Below, piece after piece: positions 24,889 to 34,249 of a stretch of DNA of 64,000 nucleotides (positions are counted from its first letter, which is position 1; each line of letters begins with the position of its first letter). This DNA comes from Pseudomonas brassicacearum subsp. neoaurantiaca. GTDB lineage: Bacteria > Pseudomonadota > Gammaproteobacteria > Pseudomonadales > Pseudomonadaceae. The position numbers and the translations under genes were made by a program. The notes beneath the pieces are model-generated. The model saw nothing but the letters and a program-made list of their open reading frames with translations, was not told where the DNA came from and did no database searches. The stretch is from contig NZ_VDLV01000001.1 in the NCBI RefSeq assembly GCF_013608025.1, forward strand, positions 1 to 64,000, given 5' to 3'.

Positions 24889-27774
24889 ATGGCTATGGCT
24901 GGTTTGCTACACCGCCACACCCCGACCTTGAGCGCCGTCGATCCGCGGGGCCTGCCTTCGCGCACGGTGCGCTACTGCCGCACGGCGTTAGGAGAGGACG
25001 CCGAGGCGCGGGTGGAGCGCCAGGCATTCGATGCGGCCGGGCGACGGGAGGCGCAGTGGGACGCGCGGCTATGGGCGATGCACGAGGCTGGCGAGCCGGT
25101 GCCAGCCAATCAGACTGCGACCCACAGCCTAGCAGGGGCGGCGCTGGCCACACAGAGCGTGGACGCCGGCTGGCGGGTGGCGCTGCTGGGCGAAGCCGGG
25201 CAGATGCTGGAGGCCTGGGACGGACGGGGTAGCCATGTCCGCACCGAGTATGATGATCTGCTGCACCCGGTGACGGTGTACGAACAGGCGGTCGGCGAGG
25301 CCGAGCACTGCGTGGAGCGCCTGGCCTATGGCGGGCCCGCAGAAGCCGCCAGCAATCGCTGCGGCCAGCTACTGCGCCACGACGACCCCGCGGGCACAAG
25401 GCGCTGGCCGAGCTACGGCTTGCGGGGCCAGGCGCTGGCCGAGAGCCGCACCTTTCTGAAGACATTGGACACTCCGCACTGGCCCGCAGACGAGGCCGGG
25501 CGTAATGCGCTGCTCGAGCCTGAGGTCTACACCACGGTCTGGACCCACGACGCGCTGGGCGCGGTGATTCAGCAGAGCGATGCGCGTGGCCACAAGCTGC
25601 GCCAGGCCTACACGGTCGCGGGCCAGCTCAAGGAAAGCGGGCTGACCCTCTCGGGGGGGGCCGAGCAGTGTCTGGTGCACGAGCTAGCCTACAACGCGAT
25701 CGGCCAGGTCGAGGCCCAGACCGCCGGCAACGGCGTGCGCAGCACGGCCAGCTACGACCCGGTCGATGGGCGTCTGCTGCGGCTAGGAGCCAACCGCCCC
25801 GACGGCGCTCCGCTGCAGGCGCTCAGTTACGGCTACGACCCGGTGGGCAATGTGCTGCGCATCGAGGACGGCACCGTGGCCCCCGCCTACTTCGCCAACC
25901 GCAGGACCGACGGGGTCAGCACCTCTGCCTACGACAGCCTGTACCAGTTGATCGAGGCGACAGGCCGCGAAAGCGCCGGCGTCAACAATGGCCCCGGGTT
26001 GCCGGGGCTCATCCCGCTGCCCGGAGGCGGGGACCCAAGCCTGCTCACGCCCTACAGCGAACGTTATGCCTACGATGCCGCCGGCAACCTCACCCAACTG
26101 ACGCACCAGGGCCAGCAGCAGTGGACACGGCGTCTGGCGATCGCCCCGACCAGCAACCGCTGCCTGCCCTGGCCACAGGACACGCCAGAACCGAACCCCA
26201 GTGCCGGCTTCGATGTCAACGGCAACCTGCAGACCCTGGAGGGACAACCGCTGGCCTGGGACCTGCGCAACCAGCTGCGCCAGGCGACCCAGCTGGCGCG
26301 CGAGGACGGGCCGGCGGACCAGGAGCGTTATGGCTACGACGGGGGCAACCGGCGGGTGCGCAAGATCACCGTACGCCAGGCGCGGGCCATCACTCACACC
26401 GCCGAGGTGCGCTACCTGCCGGGGCTGGAACTGAGGACCGACACGGCCACGGGGGAAGTGCTGGAGGTGGTGACGGCCTCGGCCGGACGCGCCCGGGTGC
26501 GGGCGCTGCGCTGGCTTGCGGGCCGGCCGCAGGACATCCCGAACGACCAGTTGCGCTACCAATTGGACGATCACCTGGGCGGCGCGGTGCTGGAGCTCGA
26601 TCACACCGCCGCCATCATGAGCCAGGAGGGCTATTACCCATACGGCGGCACGGCCTGGCGGGCGGCGCGCAGCGCCACGGAAGCGAAGTACAAGGTGATC
26701 CGCTACTCAGGCCAGGAGCGTGATGCCTCGGGGCTCTTGTACTACGGCTTCAGGTATTACGCCCCGTGGCTGCAGCGCTGGATCAACCCCGATCCGGCGG
26801 GTGATGTCGATGGCTCTAATCTGTACCGGTTTGTGCGCAATAACCCGATTACCTTGATGGACAATTTGGGCCTTGCAGGTGTCCCTTCTGTATCTACCCG
26901 AAATGCGTACACGCGGATGCAACAACATGGAGATGCGTGGCAAGCATTGAAGGACGGGGGGCCAAGCGTTGAAGCTTTCCAAGGACTGTCCCGCAGTAAT
27001 ATCAAACGCGTGAGGCAATTGGTCGCGGACCATGATCCCATTGAAGCCCATGCCGGTTTCCAGGCACGACTGCAATCTCAGGCGTTCCATATCGTTCACT
27101 TTTCCAACAGGAATTTGATGGATACACAAGGTGGCGTCCACCTCAAATCCAGACAAGCGCTGAGACAAGAAAACCGCTTGCCAGCTGAGAGCCGGGGCAA
27201 TACCCCTCAACTCGATGTGGAGAGCTTTGCTACCGACGACTTCGTTTTCTTCTCGCTCGGCGTCGGCAGTGATCCACAAAAGACCAACAGTCGATTCGGC
27301 GGTTTTCGCTATCACACGGGGCTTGACAACCTGTCCGAGGCTGGTGAGTTCACGCACATGGAACTCAAAGATCTCGCTGCCGTTGGTGAGCGTGGCAACA
27401 GTTCGACTGTCGATAAGATGCAGGCCTTTTTGAAGGGCCCCCGCGGCGCTCGAAGAAGTGATGCCAACCTGTTCATGGACAACGAAAAACTCAGGGAAGA
27501 GACGCCGTCAGATCTGTTTTACATGGGAGCTGAGATGCTGGAAGGACTCACCTTGAATGTAGTAGCAGATGTCGCGCTACTGAGCACAGAGGCACAAGCT
27601 GATCTGTTTGCAATGTCAGACGACCAAATGGATTTAGTCGTAAACAGTTTCTATCGTCCGCAAGTCGTAGTGCCCAGAGAAATCCGCTTGTCTTCTGATC
27701 AAGTAGGATTTCTTCATCCTGAACCAAGAAGAGCTCCGCACCATCCACCGGTAGTCAAGCACTTTTATGTCTAA
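24889..27774 (+). CDS. TccC-type Rhs toxin (Tc toxin C-component) with variable C-terminus
   Basis: About 961 residues. The N-terminal 660 form the TcC Rhs/YD-repeat shell: start HTPTLSAVDPRGLPSRTVRY, many YD repeats (YDPVGNVLRIED, YDAAGNLTQL), the conserved GYYPYGGTAW, RYSGQERDASGLLYYGFRYY and PDPAGDVDGSNLYRFVRNNP. Here the family self-cleaves and releases the C-terminal toxin. The remaining 295 residues are unrelated to the shell and clearly less GC-rich; they contain FHIVHFSNRNLMD and DDFVFFSLGVGSDPQKTNSRFGG, loosely like an ADP-ribosyltransferase-type fold, which I cannot confirm. ATG 24889 has GGAG six bases upstream. No TcA or TcB gene is adjacent. Confidence 0.88.
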   Translation: MAMAGLLHRHTPTLSAVDPRGLPSRTVRYCRTALGEDAEARVERQAFDAAGRREAQWDARLWAMHEAGEPVPANQTATHSLAGAALATQSVDAGWRVALLGEAGQMLEAWDGRGSHVRTEYDDLLHPVTVYEQAVGEAEHCVERLAYGGPAEAASNRCGQLLRHDDPAGTRRWPSYGLRGQALAESRTFLKTLDTPHWPADEAGRNALLEPEVYTTVWTHDALGAVIQQSDARGHKLRQAYTVAGQLKESGLTLSGGAEQCLVHELAYNAIGQVEAQTAGNGVRSTASYDPVDGRLLRLGANRPDGAPLQALSYGYDPVGNVLRIEDGTVAPAYFANRRTDGVSTSAYDSLYQLIEATGRESAGVNNGPGLPGLIPLPGGGDPSLLTPYSERYAYDAAGNLTQLTHQGQQQWTRRLAIAPTSNRCLPWPQDTPEPNPSAGFDVNGNLQTLEGQPLAWDLRNQLRQATQLAREDGPADQERYGYDGGNRRVRKITVRQARAITHTAEVRYLPGLELRTDTATGEVLEVVTASAGRARVRALRWLAGRPQDIPNDQLRYQLDDHLGGAVLELDHTAAIMSQEGYYPYGGTAWRAARSATEAKYKVIRYSGQERDASGLLYYGFRYYAPWLQRWINPDPAGDVDGSNLYRFVRNNPITLMDNLGLAGVPSVSTRNAYTRMQQHGDAWQALKDGGPSVEAFQGLSRSNIKRVRQLVADHDPIEAHAGFQARLQSQAFHIVHFSNRNLMDTQGGVHLKSRQALRQENRLPAESRGNTPQLDVESFATDDFVFFSLGVGSDPQKTNSRFGGFRYHTGLDNLSEAGEFTHMELKDLAAVGERGNSSTVDKMQAFLKGPRGARRSDANLFMDNEKLREETPSDLFYMGAEMLEGLTLNVVADVALLSTEAQADLFAMSDDQMDLVVNSFYRPQVVVPREIRLSSDQVGFLHPEPRRAPHHPPVVKHFYV

Positions 27775-28055
27775 GGCTTCGTGTTTGCGGCTGCTCCACC
27801 TCTTGAGTTGGTTGGAAAAGTGAATGCCGACATTTCGTAGAATCCGAAACGGAAAGTTGAAAGGCGTCACTGAAATTTCAGGCAAACGACAAAATGGAAG
27901 CAGCTAGAGCTGGAGCCGGCCACAAATCGTCCCACTACATCGCCCCCAACGGCATCGCTCAATCGCTGGAAGGGCGGGGGGTGTAACTCATAGCGTTTAC
28001 CCAAAAGCGGACACTGAGCGCCACGTATTTACCTGAGGCGTATCGCGCGAGTAGA
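27775..28055. other. Non-coding gap after the Tc-type gene
   Basis: AT-richer sequence with only a 30-codon frame (from 27893, containing SHYIAPNGIAQSLEGRGV) that could be a toxin-gene scrap. Nothing in it is well supported. Confidence 0.35.
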
Positions 28056-28078
28056 ATGCGATTAATTATCAATCATGT
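28056..28078. promoter_or_regulatory. Weak Fur-box-like sequence before the ECF sigma gene
   Basis: GCGATTAATTATCAATCAT agrees with the 19-bp Fur consensus at about 10 positions and is partly palindromic (GATTAATTATC). It lies 20 to 40 bases before the sigma factor start, where iron control is expected. Confidence 0.35.
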
Positions 28079-28094
28079 ACTTGCCGGTATTCCG

Positions 28095-28610
28095 ATGCGC
28101 AGCGATGAAACACTAGGTACTGCAGATCTAGGGCTGCTCTATCGCACCCACCACTCGTGGTTACAAGGCTGGCTGATCCGACGCATTGGATGTCGCGATA
28201 ACGCAGCAGATCTGGCGCAGGACACCTTTGTACGTCTGCTCAAATCCCGTCAGTCCAACCCCTTGCGCGAACCACGCGCCTATTTGAGCAGTATCGCCCG
28301 CGGGTTGATGATTGATCAGTATCGTCGTCGCGAACTCGAACGTGCCTACTTGGAAAGCATCACGTTGCTGCCTCAACACGAGGTTCCCTCGGAAGAAAGC
28401 CGGCTGATGATTCTTGATGCGCTTGAGCGCATAGACCGCATGCTCGATATGCTTAAGCCGAGAGTTCGCCAGGCGTTTTTATTTGCCCGGCTCGACGGCT
28501 TGACCTGCGCGCAAATAGCCGAAAAACTGGGGGTTTCCCGTGCGACGGTGGAACGCGACCTGGCCATAGCCCTGCAACACTGCTATCGCTTGCGTTATGT
28601 CGAGGCGTGA
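28095..28610 (+). CDS. FecI-type ECF sigma factor
   Basis: A 171-residue ECF sigma factor of the iron-starvation group. Region 2 is seen as LYRTHHSWLQGWLIRRIGCRDNAADLAQDTFVRLL, with the typical DAxDLxQxTF helix, and region 4 as FLFARLDGLTCAQIAEKLGVSRATVERDLAIAL. ATG 28095 starts directly at the fold; an in-frame ATG at 28056 would place the possible Fur site inside the gene. It is followed by fecR-like and fecA-like genes, so it should direct transcription of the receptor when the ferric siderophore binds. Confidence 0.93.
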   Translation: MRSDETLGTADLGLLYRTHHSWLQGWLIRRIGCRDNAADLAQDTFVRLLKSRQSNPLREPRAYLSSIARGLMIDQYRRRELERAYLESITLLPQHEVPSEESRLMILDALERIDRMLDMLKPRVRQAFLFARLDGLTCAQIAEKLGVSRATVERDLAIALQHCYRLRYVEA

Positions 28611-29577
28611 GTCGCAGGCGCTGGATCCGGCCGTTGTCGACCAAGCGATCCACTGGCAAGTGCGCCTTCGCTTCAATCAGCCCGATGAGCAAACACAGCG
28701 CACGTTTGAGCACTGGCTGCAGCAGTGCCCTGAGCATGTGTTGGCGTGGCAGCGTGTGGAAACGCTTGGGGACGAATTTGCAGGCGTGCCAGCTCAACTG
28801 GCCCGACAAACCCTTAATGGTACCCATCATGGAATGCGGCGGCGGGAAAGCCTGAAGTTACTGGGTCTATTGGCTACTGTCAGCACGGCAGCCTGGCTCG
28901 GCCGGGACTATACACCCGTACCCGCCATGCTTGCGCAGCAGCGCAGCAGTACCGGCGAGCAACGACGCTTCCAACTCGATGATGGCAGCCTTATCCAGCT
29001 CAATAGCGATAGCGCCGTCGACAGCGATTTCGACGCCCAGCGACGCCTGATAATCCTTCGACGTGGTGAAATCATCGTGAATGTCGGCGCGGATCAACAC
29101 TCGCCTCGAGCACGACCGTTCTGGGTGCAATCACGTAACGGGATCATGCGCGCTCAGAGTTCCCGCTTTCTGGCACGCGAGCTTGACGATGGCACTCTGG
29201 TCGCGGCTCGGGAAGGATCAGTCACGGTGTTCCCCGGCTCCAGTCAGAGTCCTGCGAGCCGCAGCGTCCAGGCTGGAAATCAGCTGCTGTTCACATCAAG
29301 CGGCACCCGAATGTTCAGGGACAACGGCCTTGATCTATGGAGTTGGGGTGACGGGGTGATCAGTGCGCGCAATATGCGCCTCGATGATTTCATCGCGGAG
29401 TTGTCGCGTTATCGCCCCGGAGTACTGCGCTGCGCCGAAGAAGTCGCTGATCGTCGCGTTTCCGGCACCTTCCAGCTCGCCGACAACGACCAGGTGCTGG
29501 CATTGATCGCGCAGTCATTGCACTTGCACATTGATTATCGAACCCGTTATTGGGTGACCGTGACCGCTGCCACCTGA
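28597..29577 (+). CDS. FecR-type sigma regulator (anti-sigma factor)
   Basis: A 326-residue protein whose ATG overlaps the sigma gene by 14 bases, indicating translational coupling. The N-terminal cytoplasmic part contains AIHWQVRLRF and FEHWLQQCPEHVLAWQRVE, the DUF4880/FecR N-domain that binds the sigma factor. A membrane segment follows (LLGLLATVSTAAWLG, near residue 90), then the periplasmic FecR domain (RFQLDDGSLIQLNSDSAVD, LDDFIAELSRYRPG, VSGTFQLADNDQVLALIAQSL) that contacts the STN domain of the receptor. Confidence 0.94.
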   Translation: MSRRESQALDPAVVDQAIHWQVRLRFNQPDEQTQRTFEHWLQQCPEHVLAWQRVETLGDEFAGVPAQLARQTLNGTHHGMRRRESLKLLGLLATVSTAAWLGRDYTPVPAMLAQQRSSTGEQRRFQLDDGSLIQLNSDSAVDSDFDAQRRLIILRRGEIIVNVGADQHSPRARPFWVQSRNGIMRAQSSRFLARELDDGTLVAAREGSVTVFPGSSQSPASRSVQAGNQLLFTSSGTRMFRDNGLDLWSWGDGVISARNMRLDDFIAELSRYRPGVLRCAEEVADRRVSGTFQLADNDQVLALIAQSLHLHIDYRTRYWVTVTAAT

Positions 29578-29695
29578 ACCCATCCAAACTTTGTATCAGC
29601 TGAAAAATAATGAGGTAGTTTCTCATTCTCGTTCGACCTCTAAGGAAGGCCGGAATACAGGCCAGTCTGCCGATGTCCTTTCTTGGAGCGAGAAA

Positions 29696-32086
29696 ATGAG
29701 TTCGTCCCCTGTTTCACAGCGCCATCCACTAAATCGTGCCTTGCAAGGTGCGATTTTGGGTTTGATCGTTAGCAGCTATGCATTGCCGTCGCTGGCGCAA
29801 ACGTCAAGCGCTGGCCACAACAATCAAGCCAAACAGTGGAACATCGCTGCCGGCCCACTGGCGCCGGCGCTTGACCGCTTTGCGCGCGAGGCTGGCATCA
29901 GTCTTTCCTTCGACGCGTCGAGTGTAGCGAACCGCAGCACTGCTGGCGTGAATGGCACGCTCGTTACGTCGGCAGCGCTGTCATCGTTGCTGCAGGGGAG
30001 CGAATTGCAAATCGAACAGCAAGGCCCGAATGCCTATCTACTGATCCCTCAACCAAAGCCCGCCGGCCCGCTGGAGCTCGACGCAACGGACGTCGAGGAA
30101 TACCGCCTTGCACCTCTCATCATCAATGCCAAGGTCAGGGTCAGTGCCGACGACGATGCCAACTCGGTGGTCGCCAAGGAGCTCTGGGTTGGCGGCAAGG
30201 TGGCAACCAGCATTCTCAATACACCGGCATCGGTGTCGGTTGTTACCAACAAGGAAATGGAACAACGCAGCGTCAGCACCACGGAAGAGGCGCTGCAATA
30301 CACGCCGGGCGTGGTCAGTGACTTCTATGGTACGGATGACCGCAACGACTATTTCCAGATCCGGGGTTTCCAGGCCACCACCTACCGTGACGGCTTGACC
30401 CTGAGTTCGATGCGCGGCGTACGCGAAGATCCATTCGCTTATGAACGCATAGAGATTCTGCGTGGCGCCAACTCCACGCTGTTTGGCCCAGCGGACCCGG
30501 GCGGTTCGGTGAATTTCGTGACCAAACAGCCGCGTTTCGAGCAGTTTGGCCAAGGCTATGTGACCTACGGTTCGTTTGACCATGTCGAGACAGGCATCGA
30601 TGCGGGGGACGCGCTGAACGACGAGAAAACCTTGGCTGGCCGTTTTACTGCCAAAGGCCAAAACAGCGACCGCGAGTACGATCACTCACAGGACGACAAC
30701 CGGTTGGTGATGGGTGGCCTCACCTGGGCGCCGACGGATTACACGTCAGCCACCGTAATTCTGGACTATCTGAAAACTGAAAGTTCACCCAACAGTGGCG
30801 GCTATCCGCTGGACAAGGAATACGACCGCAGCAAGTTTTATGGTGAGCCCAGCTACAATTTCCATGATGTCGAGCGCACCAGCCTCAGCGGTAACGTCAC
30901 CCATGATTTCGATAACGGCTTCGTATTGCGCAGTAATCTGCGCTACAGCAAATTGACCGATGATTTTGGCTACGTTTACCTCAGCGACAGCGCCGCACGT
31001 GTCGGTACTGCCGTCGACCGGTATCTGTTTGGAACGGACACTGAGGCCGACCAGTTCAACGGCAATCTGATGCTGCAATACGATGCCCGCTTCGAGAACA
31101 TCGACAGCAGCAGCCTGGTGGGCGTGGAGTACCTCGATTCGACCACCAAGGAAAGCTCGGTCTACGCCCTGACGACCCCGATTGATATTGCAAATCCGGT
31201 GTTTACTGGCGTTTCACGCTCAATCGCGCCGTATGCCGTCAACAAGCGAGACGCGACCACCAAGGCCGTATTCCTTCAGCAAAACCTGTCGTTCTACGAG
31301 CGTTTCATCGTCACCGCGGGTATGCGCAACGATTCGATGGACCTGACCAGCAAAGGCTTGCAATCGACTGAGAAAGACAACTTCTCCGAAACCTCCTACC
31401 GAGGTGCGTTGACCTATATCGTCAACGATGAGGTGTCCACCTATGTGAGCATGGTGGAATCCGTCTCACCGCCTCAGGTTGGCGTAACACCGCAGACGGG
31501 CACGCAGTACGAAGTGGGCGTGAAGTACGCGCCGATGGGGATGGACGCACTGTTCTCCGCAGCTGTTTATGACTTGACCCAGGAAAACGTCACCATCGCC
31601 GTGGTGCTGCCGAGCGGCATCATCGAGCAACAGACGGTGGGCGAATCGCGGGCGCGTGGCCTCGACCTGGAGGCCAAGGCGCAGGTGACACAGAACCTCA
31701 GCCTGATCGGTGGCTATTCCTATATGGAGTCCGAGGTACTGCGCGGTTCGTTGTACGACGGCAGCTCGCTGAAGGGTAATGAGTTCTCCACGGCACCCAA
31801 GCATTCCGCTTCGCTCTGGAGCTATTACGACGTGCCCGGCACTGATGTCAGCGTTGGCTTGGGTGCGCGCTACGTCGGCTCTTATTACTTCGATGCAGCC
31901 AACTCCGGCAAAAGCGATGGCACCACACTGTTCGACGCCGCCTTCAACTACGAGATTGCCAAGGGCACTGACCTTGCGGTGAACGTCAGCAACCTGCTGG
32001 ATGAGCAGCATGTGGTCGGTTCCGGCACAGCGAACTTCTACAACCCGGGTCGCGAAATTACCGCCAAAGTGAGTTACAGCTGGTAA
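29696..32086 (+). CDS. TonB-dependent ferric-siderophore receptor with STN signalling domain
   Basis: A 796-residue outer-membrane receptor. Order: signal peptide (to SLAQ, about residue 40); STN domain (WNIAAGPLAPALDRFAREAG); likely TonB box near APLIINAKV; plug (TPASVSVVTNKEMEQRSVST, YFQIRGFQATTYRDGL, ILRGANSTLFGPADPGGSVN); and a beta-barrel ending in KVSYSW with a terminal aromatic. The STN domain fits the adjacent sigma/anti-sigma pair (fec-type surface signalling). ATG 29696 has GGAG seven bases upstream. The ligand is unknown; barrel size and plug resemble hydroxamate-type siderophore receptors. Confidence 0.93.
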   Translation: MSSSPVSQRHPLNRALQGAILGLIVSSYALPSLAQTSSAGHNNQAKQWNIAAGPLAPALDRFAREAGISLSFDASSVANRSTAGVNGTLVTSAALSSLLQGSELQIEQQGPNAYLLIPQPKPAGPLELDATDVEEYRLAPLIINAKVRVSADDDANSVVAKELWVGGKVATSILNTPASVSVVTNKEMEQRSVSTTEEALQYTPGVVSDFYGTDDRNDYFQIRGFQATTYRDGLTLSSMRGVREDPFAYERIEILRGANSTLFGPADPGGSVNFVTKQPRFEQFGQGYVTYGSFDHVETGIDAGDALNDEKTLAGRFTAKGQNSDREYDHSQDDNRLVMGGLTWAPTDYTSATVILDYLKTESSPNSGGYPLDKEYDRSKFYGEPSYNFHDVERTSLSGNVTHDFDNGFVLRSNLRYSKLTDDFGYVYLSDSAARVGTAVDRYLFGTDTEADQFNGNLMLQYDARFENIDSSSLVGVEYLDSTTKESSVYALTTPIDIANPVFTGVSRSIAPYAVNKRDATTKAVFLQQNLSFYERFIVTAGMRNDSMDLTSKGLQSTEKDNFSETSYRGALTYIVNDEVSTYVSMVESVSPPQVGVTPQTGTQYEVGVKYAPMGMDALFSAAVYDLTQENVTIAVVLPSGIIEQQTVGESRARGLDLEAKAQVTQNLSLIGGYSYMESEVLRGSLYDGSSLKGNEFSTAPKHSASLWSYYDVPGTDVSVGLGARYVGSYYFDAANSGKSDGTTLFDAAFNYEIAKGTDLAVNVSNLLDEQHVVGSGTANFYNPGREITAKVSYSW

Positions 32087-32108
32087 GCAGGTTCCCATCT
32101 ATAAGAAG

Positions 32109-32134
32109 CAGTGCCCGATATATTTCGGGCACTG
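32109..32134. terminator. Bidirectional hairpin between receptor and serine hydrolase genes
   Basis: A 10-bp perfect stem (CAGTGCCCGA / TCGGGCACTG, loop TATATT), between two convergent genes. Confidence 0.7.
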
Positions 32135-32191
32135 TCATCACCCCCACAGTTGTCCTCCGCGCCGCAGATTAACGTTCTCCAAGGCGCGAAT

Positions 32192-33436
32192 TTACTTCAA
32201 CGCAGCTACCACGGCATCGAAGAATACCATCGGGTCGATCGGCTCTTTGTCAACCGGCTTGGGCTGGGCACCAAAGGTGACAATCACCACGTTATTGGCA
32301 GGGTTGATATAGATGTTCTGGCCCTGGATACCGACCGCCGAATAGGCGCCGTCTTTCACCGATGGCTCGGTCCACGCCGTCCACCACATGTAACCGTAGT
32401 CCAGGGACTTACCGCCTTTGAGTGTGGTCGGCAGCGTTGCTTCCTTGACCCAGCCTTCAGGCAGAATCGATGTGCCATTGATCTTGCCGCCGTTCATGAA
32501 AAACTGCCCGAAGCGTCCATAATCGCGTAGCGTGGCGCTGATGCCGCTGCCACCGATTTCCACCCCGTCAGGCGAATCGAGCCACCACCGGGCATCACTC
32601 TCCATACCGAACGGCTGCCAGATCTTCTGCGATAGATAATCGGCCAGCGGCATCTTCACAGCGCCACGGACGATCTCGCCGAGCACCTGCGTTTCGCCAG
32701 TGCTGTAAGTGTTGGCCGTGCCGGGCTCGGCAGCTCTCGGCAAACTTGCCATCAAAGCCATGGCCGAACGCGGTTTCTGCGATATCTGCGCCTTGAGTAG
32801 CGCGCGACGATCGGACGCCGGATCGGTGTAGGTCTCGTTCCACTTTACGCCCGAAGACATCATCAGCACGTCGCGCACGGTCACGCCTTCGTAGGCGCTG
32901 CCCTTGAGCTCGGGAACGTAATCCACCACCTGCGCATCAATGCCCTTGATGAGGCCGTCCTTGATCGCTGCAGCCGCCAGTGTGGAGGTGATGGACTTGG
33001 CTATCGACATCGACATCCATCGGGTTTTCTCGGTGTTGCCACGCTGATAGGTCTCGAACACGATCTTGCCGTCCTTGAGCACGAGCATCGCCGTAATGCT
33101 GTCCAGTGCGACGAAGTCATACAGGTCGTACTTTTTATCTCCGACAGTGAAGCGCACGTTGGGCAACTGTTTATCTGATTTCGGCAGCGCATACGGATGA
33201 TCGCCGGCTTTAATCCTGTGGGTGGGGAAGAGCCGGTCGATGTTGCGGTAGGTACTGACTGCCAGATCGGGGAGCATGGCGCCGTCATAGATCTGCTCCA
33301 CGGTGCCAATCGGTTCCTGGGCGTGGGGATAATCCTCAGCCCATGCGCCCGAGGTGATAGCCGCAGCGAGCAGACCAAGTGAGAGAAGCAGCGAGCGACC
33401 AGGCGCAGTCCCACGAAAAATAGCGGATGAGTGCAT
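32192..33436 (-). CDS. Beta-lactamase-fold serine hydrolase (class C / 6-aminohexanoate-dimer hydrolase-like), exported
   Basis: A 414-residue protein with a signal peptide (RSLLLSLGLLAAAITSGAWA). The catalytic SxxK is SIAK within WMSMSIAKSITSTLAAAAI (about residue 145), the Tyr motif is YST in NTYSTGETQVLGEIV (about 244), and a C-terminal GIQGQNIYINPANNVVIV carries the third motif region. The domain matches the Beta-lactamase family used by esterases, DD-peptidases and NylB-like amidases; no direct antibiotic role can be inferred. Confidence 0.9.
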   Translation of the reverse strand: MHSSAIFRGTAPGRSLLLSLGLLAAAITSGAWAEDYPHAQEPIGTVEQIYDGAMLPDLAVSTYRNIDRLFPTHRIKAGDHPYALPKSDKQLPNVRFTVGDKKYDLYDFVALDSITAMLVLKDGKIVFETYQRGNTEKTRWMSMSIAKSITSTLAAAAIKDGLIKGIDAQVVDYVPELKGSAYEGVTVRDVLMMSSGVKWNETYTDPASDRRALLKAQISQKPRSAMALMASLPRAAEPGTANTYSTGETQVLGEIVRGAVKMPLADYLSQKIWQPFGMESDARWWLDSPDGVEIGGSGISATLRDYGRFGQFFMNGGKINGTSILPEGWVKEATLPTTLKGGKSLDYGYMWWTAWTEPSVKDGAYSAVGIQGQNIYINPANNVVIVTFGAQPKPVDKEPIDPMVFFDAVVAALK

Positions 33437-33609
33437 AACCTATCCTTCTTTTTGTTTTGCTATTCACGCACGTCAAGACGAGCGGCCGCTTGAACCATAG
33501 CCCACTCATTGGGATCGCGCCCGAGCGCTGGGCCACCTTCAGCTGCGGTCCAGCGGGCTTCTGGATCTGTCAGCGGTAGGGGCTTCGGCAGCGTTTAGGC
33601 AGAGCCTTT

Positions 33610-33785
33610 CCATTGGGCGTCTCGCTGGTGGGGCTGCCAACGGCGGCCTGGGGGGGGACCTGGTGGAATTATCTGGCGGCCGTTACGAAGTCGCCGCCAT
33701 GCAGGGTGAGGCACGTGAGGTTTATTTCCTCGAGTTTGCCCGCCAGATACAGACCGTCGCCAAAATGCCCGTGATGTCCGGTAAG
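33610..33785 (+). pseudogene. Partial, deleted copy of the Old Yellow Enzyme gene
   Basis: Nearly the same sequence as part of the gene at 23265-24497 (about 23985-24150): GACCTGGTGGAATTATCTGG at 33658, the codons for RYEVAAMQGEAR, and CAGACCGTCGCCAAAATGCC further on. Between them about 20 bases present in the full gene are missing and upstream similarity fades near 33625. It is flanked by unrelated sequence and has no start, so it is a scrap of a duplication or of a second, lost gene. Confidence 0.75.
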
Positions 33786-33793
33786 AGTGCTAA

Positions 33794-34249
33794 TTACCTA
33801 TTCCGCAACAGCACATAAGCTTCACCGCCGTTTCGGTCATGTTGAAGAATAAAGTTGTTGTCCTGGATACGCACCTTCGATGGCACACGATCTGCTACCG
33901 GCGTTTGCGAGTAAGTCTGCGCGGCACTCAGTAGTTGGCGGGTCAGGCTGTCGTCGGGTTGCTTCGGGGTGGTGACGACGCATTCCTTTTCGGAAAGTTG
34001 CACAGCGAGGTTTTTGTCCGCGGTGAAGCCGATGCGCGTGAAGCCCATGTCCTGGAGGTCGTTGATGCCGAACCGCTTGGCCGCTTCAGCAGAGCCGGCG
34101 AATGAGGGGGCGGTCTTCAGACAGATGTCGACGAAGGCTTCGATGGCCTTGGAGGTGACAGGCGTCGATACGGTTGGCTTTGCAGTGGTGCAGCTGACGA
34201 GGGCTAACACGCTGGACAAGGCGAGTGTGCGGAACAAAGTATTGGACAT
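33794..34249 (-). CDS. Small lipoprotein of unknown function
   Basis: A 151-residue protein with a lipoprotein signal peptide: MSNTLFRTLALSSVLALVSC with the lipobox L-V-S-C. The mature part has VDICLKTAPSFAGSAEAAKRFG and CVVTTPKQPDDSLTRQLLSAA, reminiscent of a proteobacterial family of unknown function with the CLxxAPSF start. ATG 34249 is chosen for the signal peptide, with AGGA about 12 bases upstream. No partner gene is evident. Confidence 0.7.
   Translation of the reverse strand: MSNTLFRTLALSSVLALVSCTTAKPTVSTPVTSKAIEAFVDICLKTAPSFAGSAEAAKRFGINDLQDMGFTRIGFTADKNLAVQLSEKECVVTTPKQPDDSLTRQLLSAAQTYSQTPVADRVPSKVRIQDNNFILQHDRNGGEAYVLLRNR

Noticed and set aside
25668..26723. 351-codon Arg/Gly/Pro-rich frame inside the Tc-type gene
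   Set aside because: Frame shadow of the GC-rich Rhs shell; no start signal or domain.
27893..27985. 30-codon frame with HYIAPNGIAQSLEG
   Set aside because: Too short and without a good start; may be a scrap of a toxin gene but cannot be supported.
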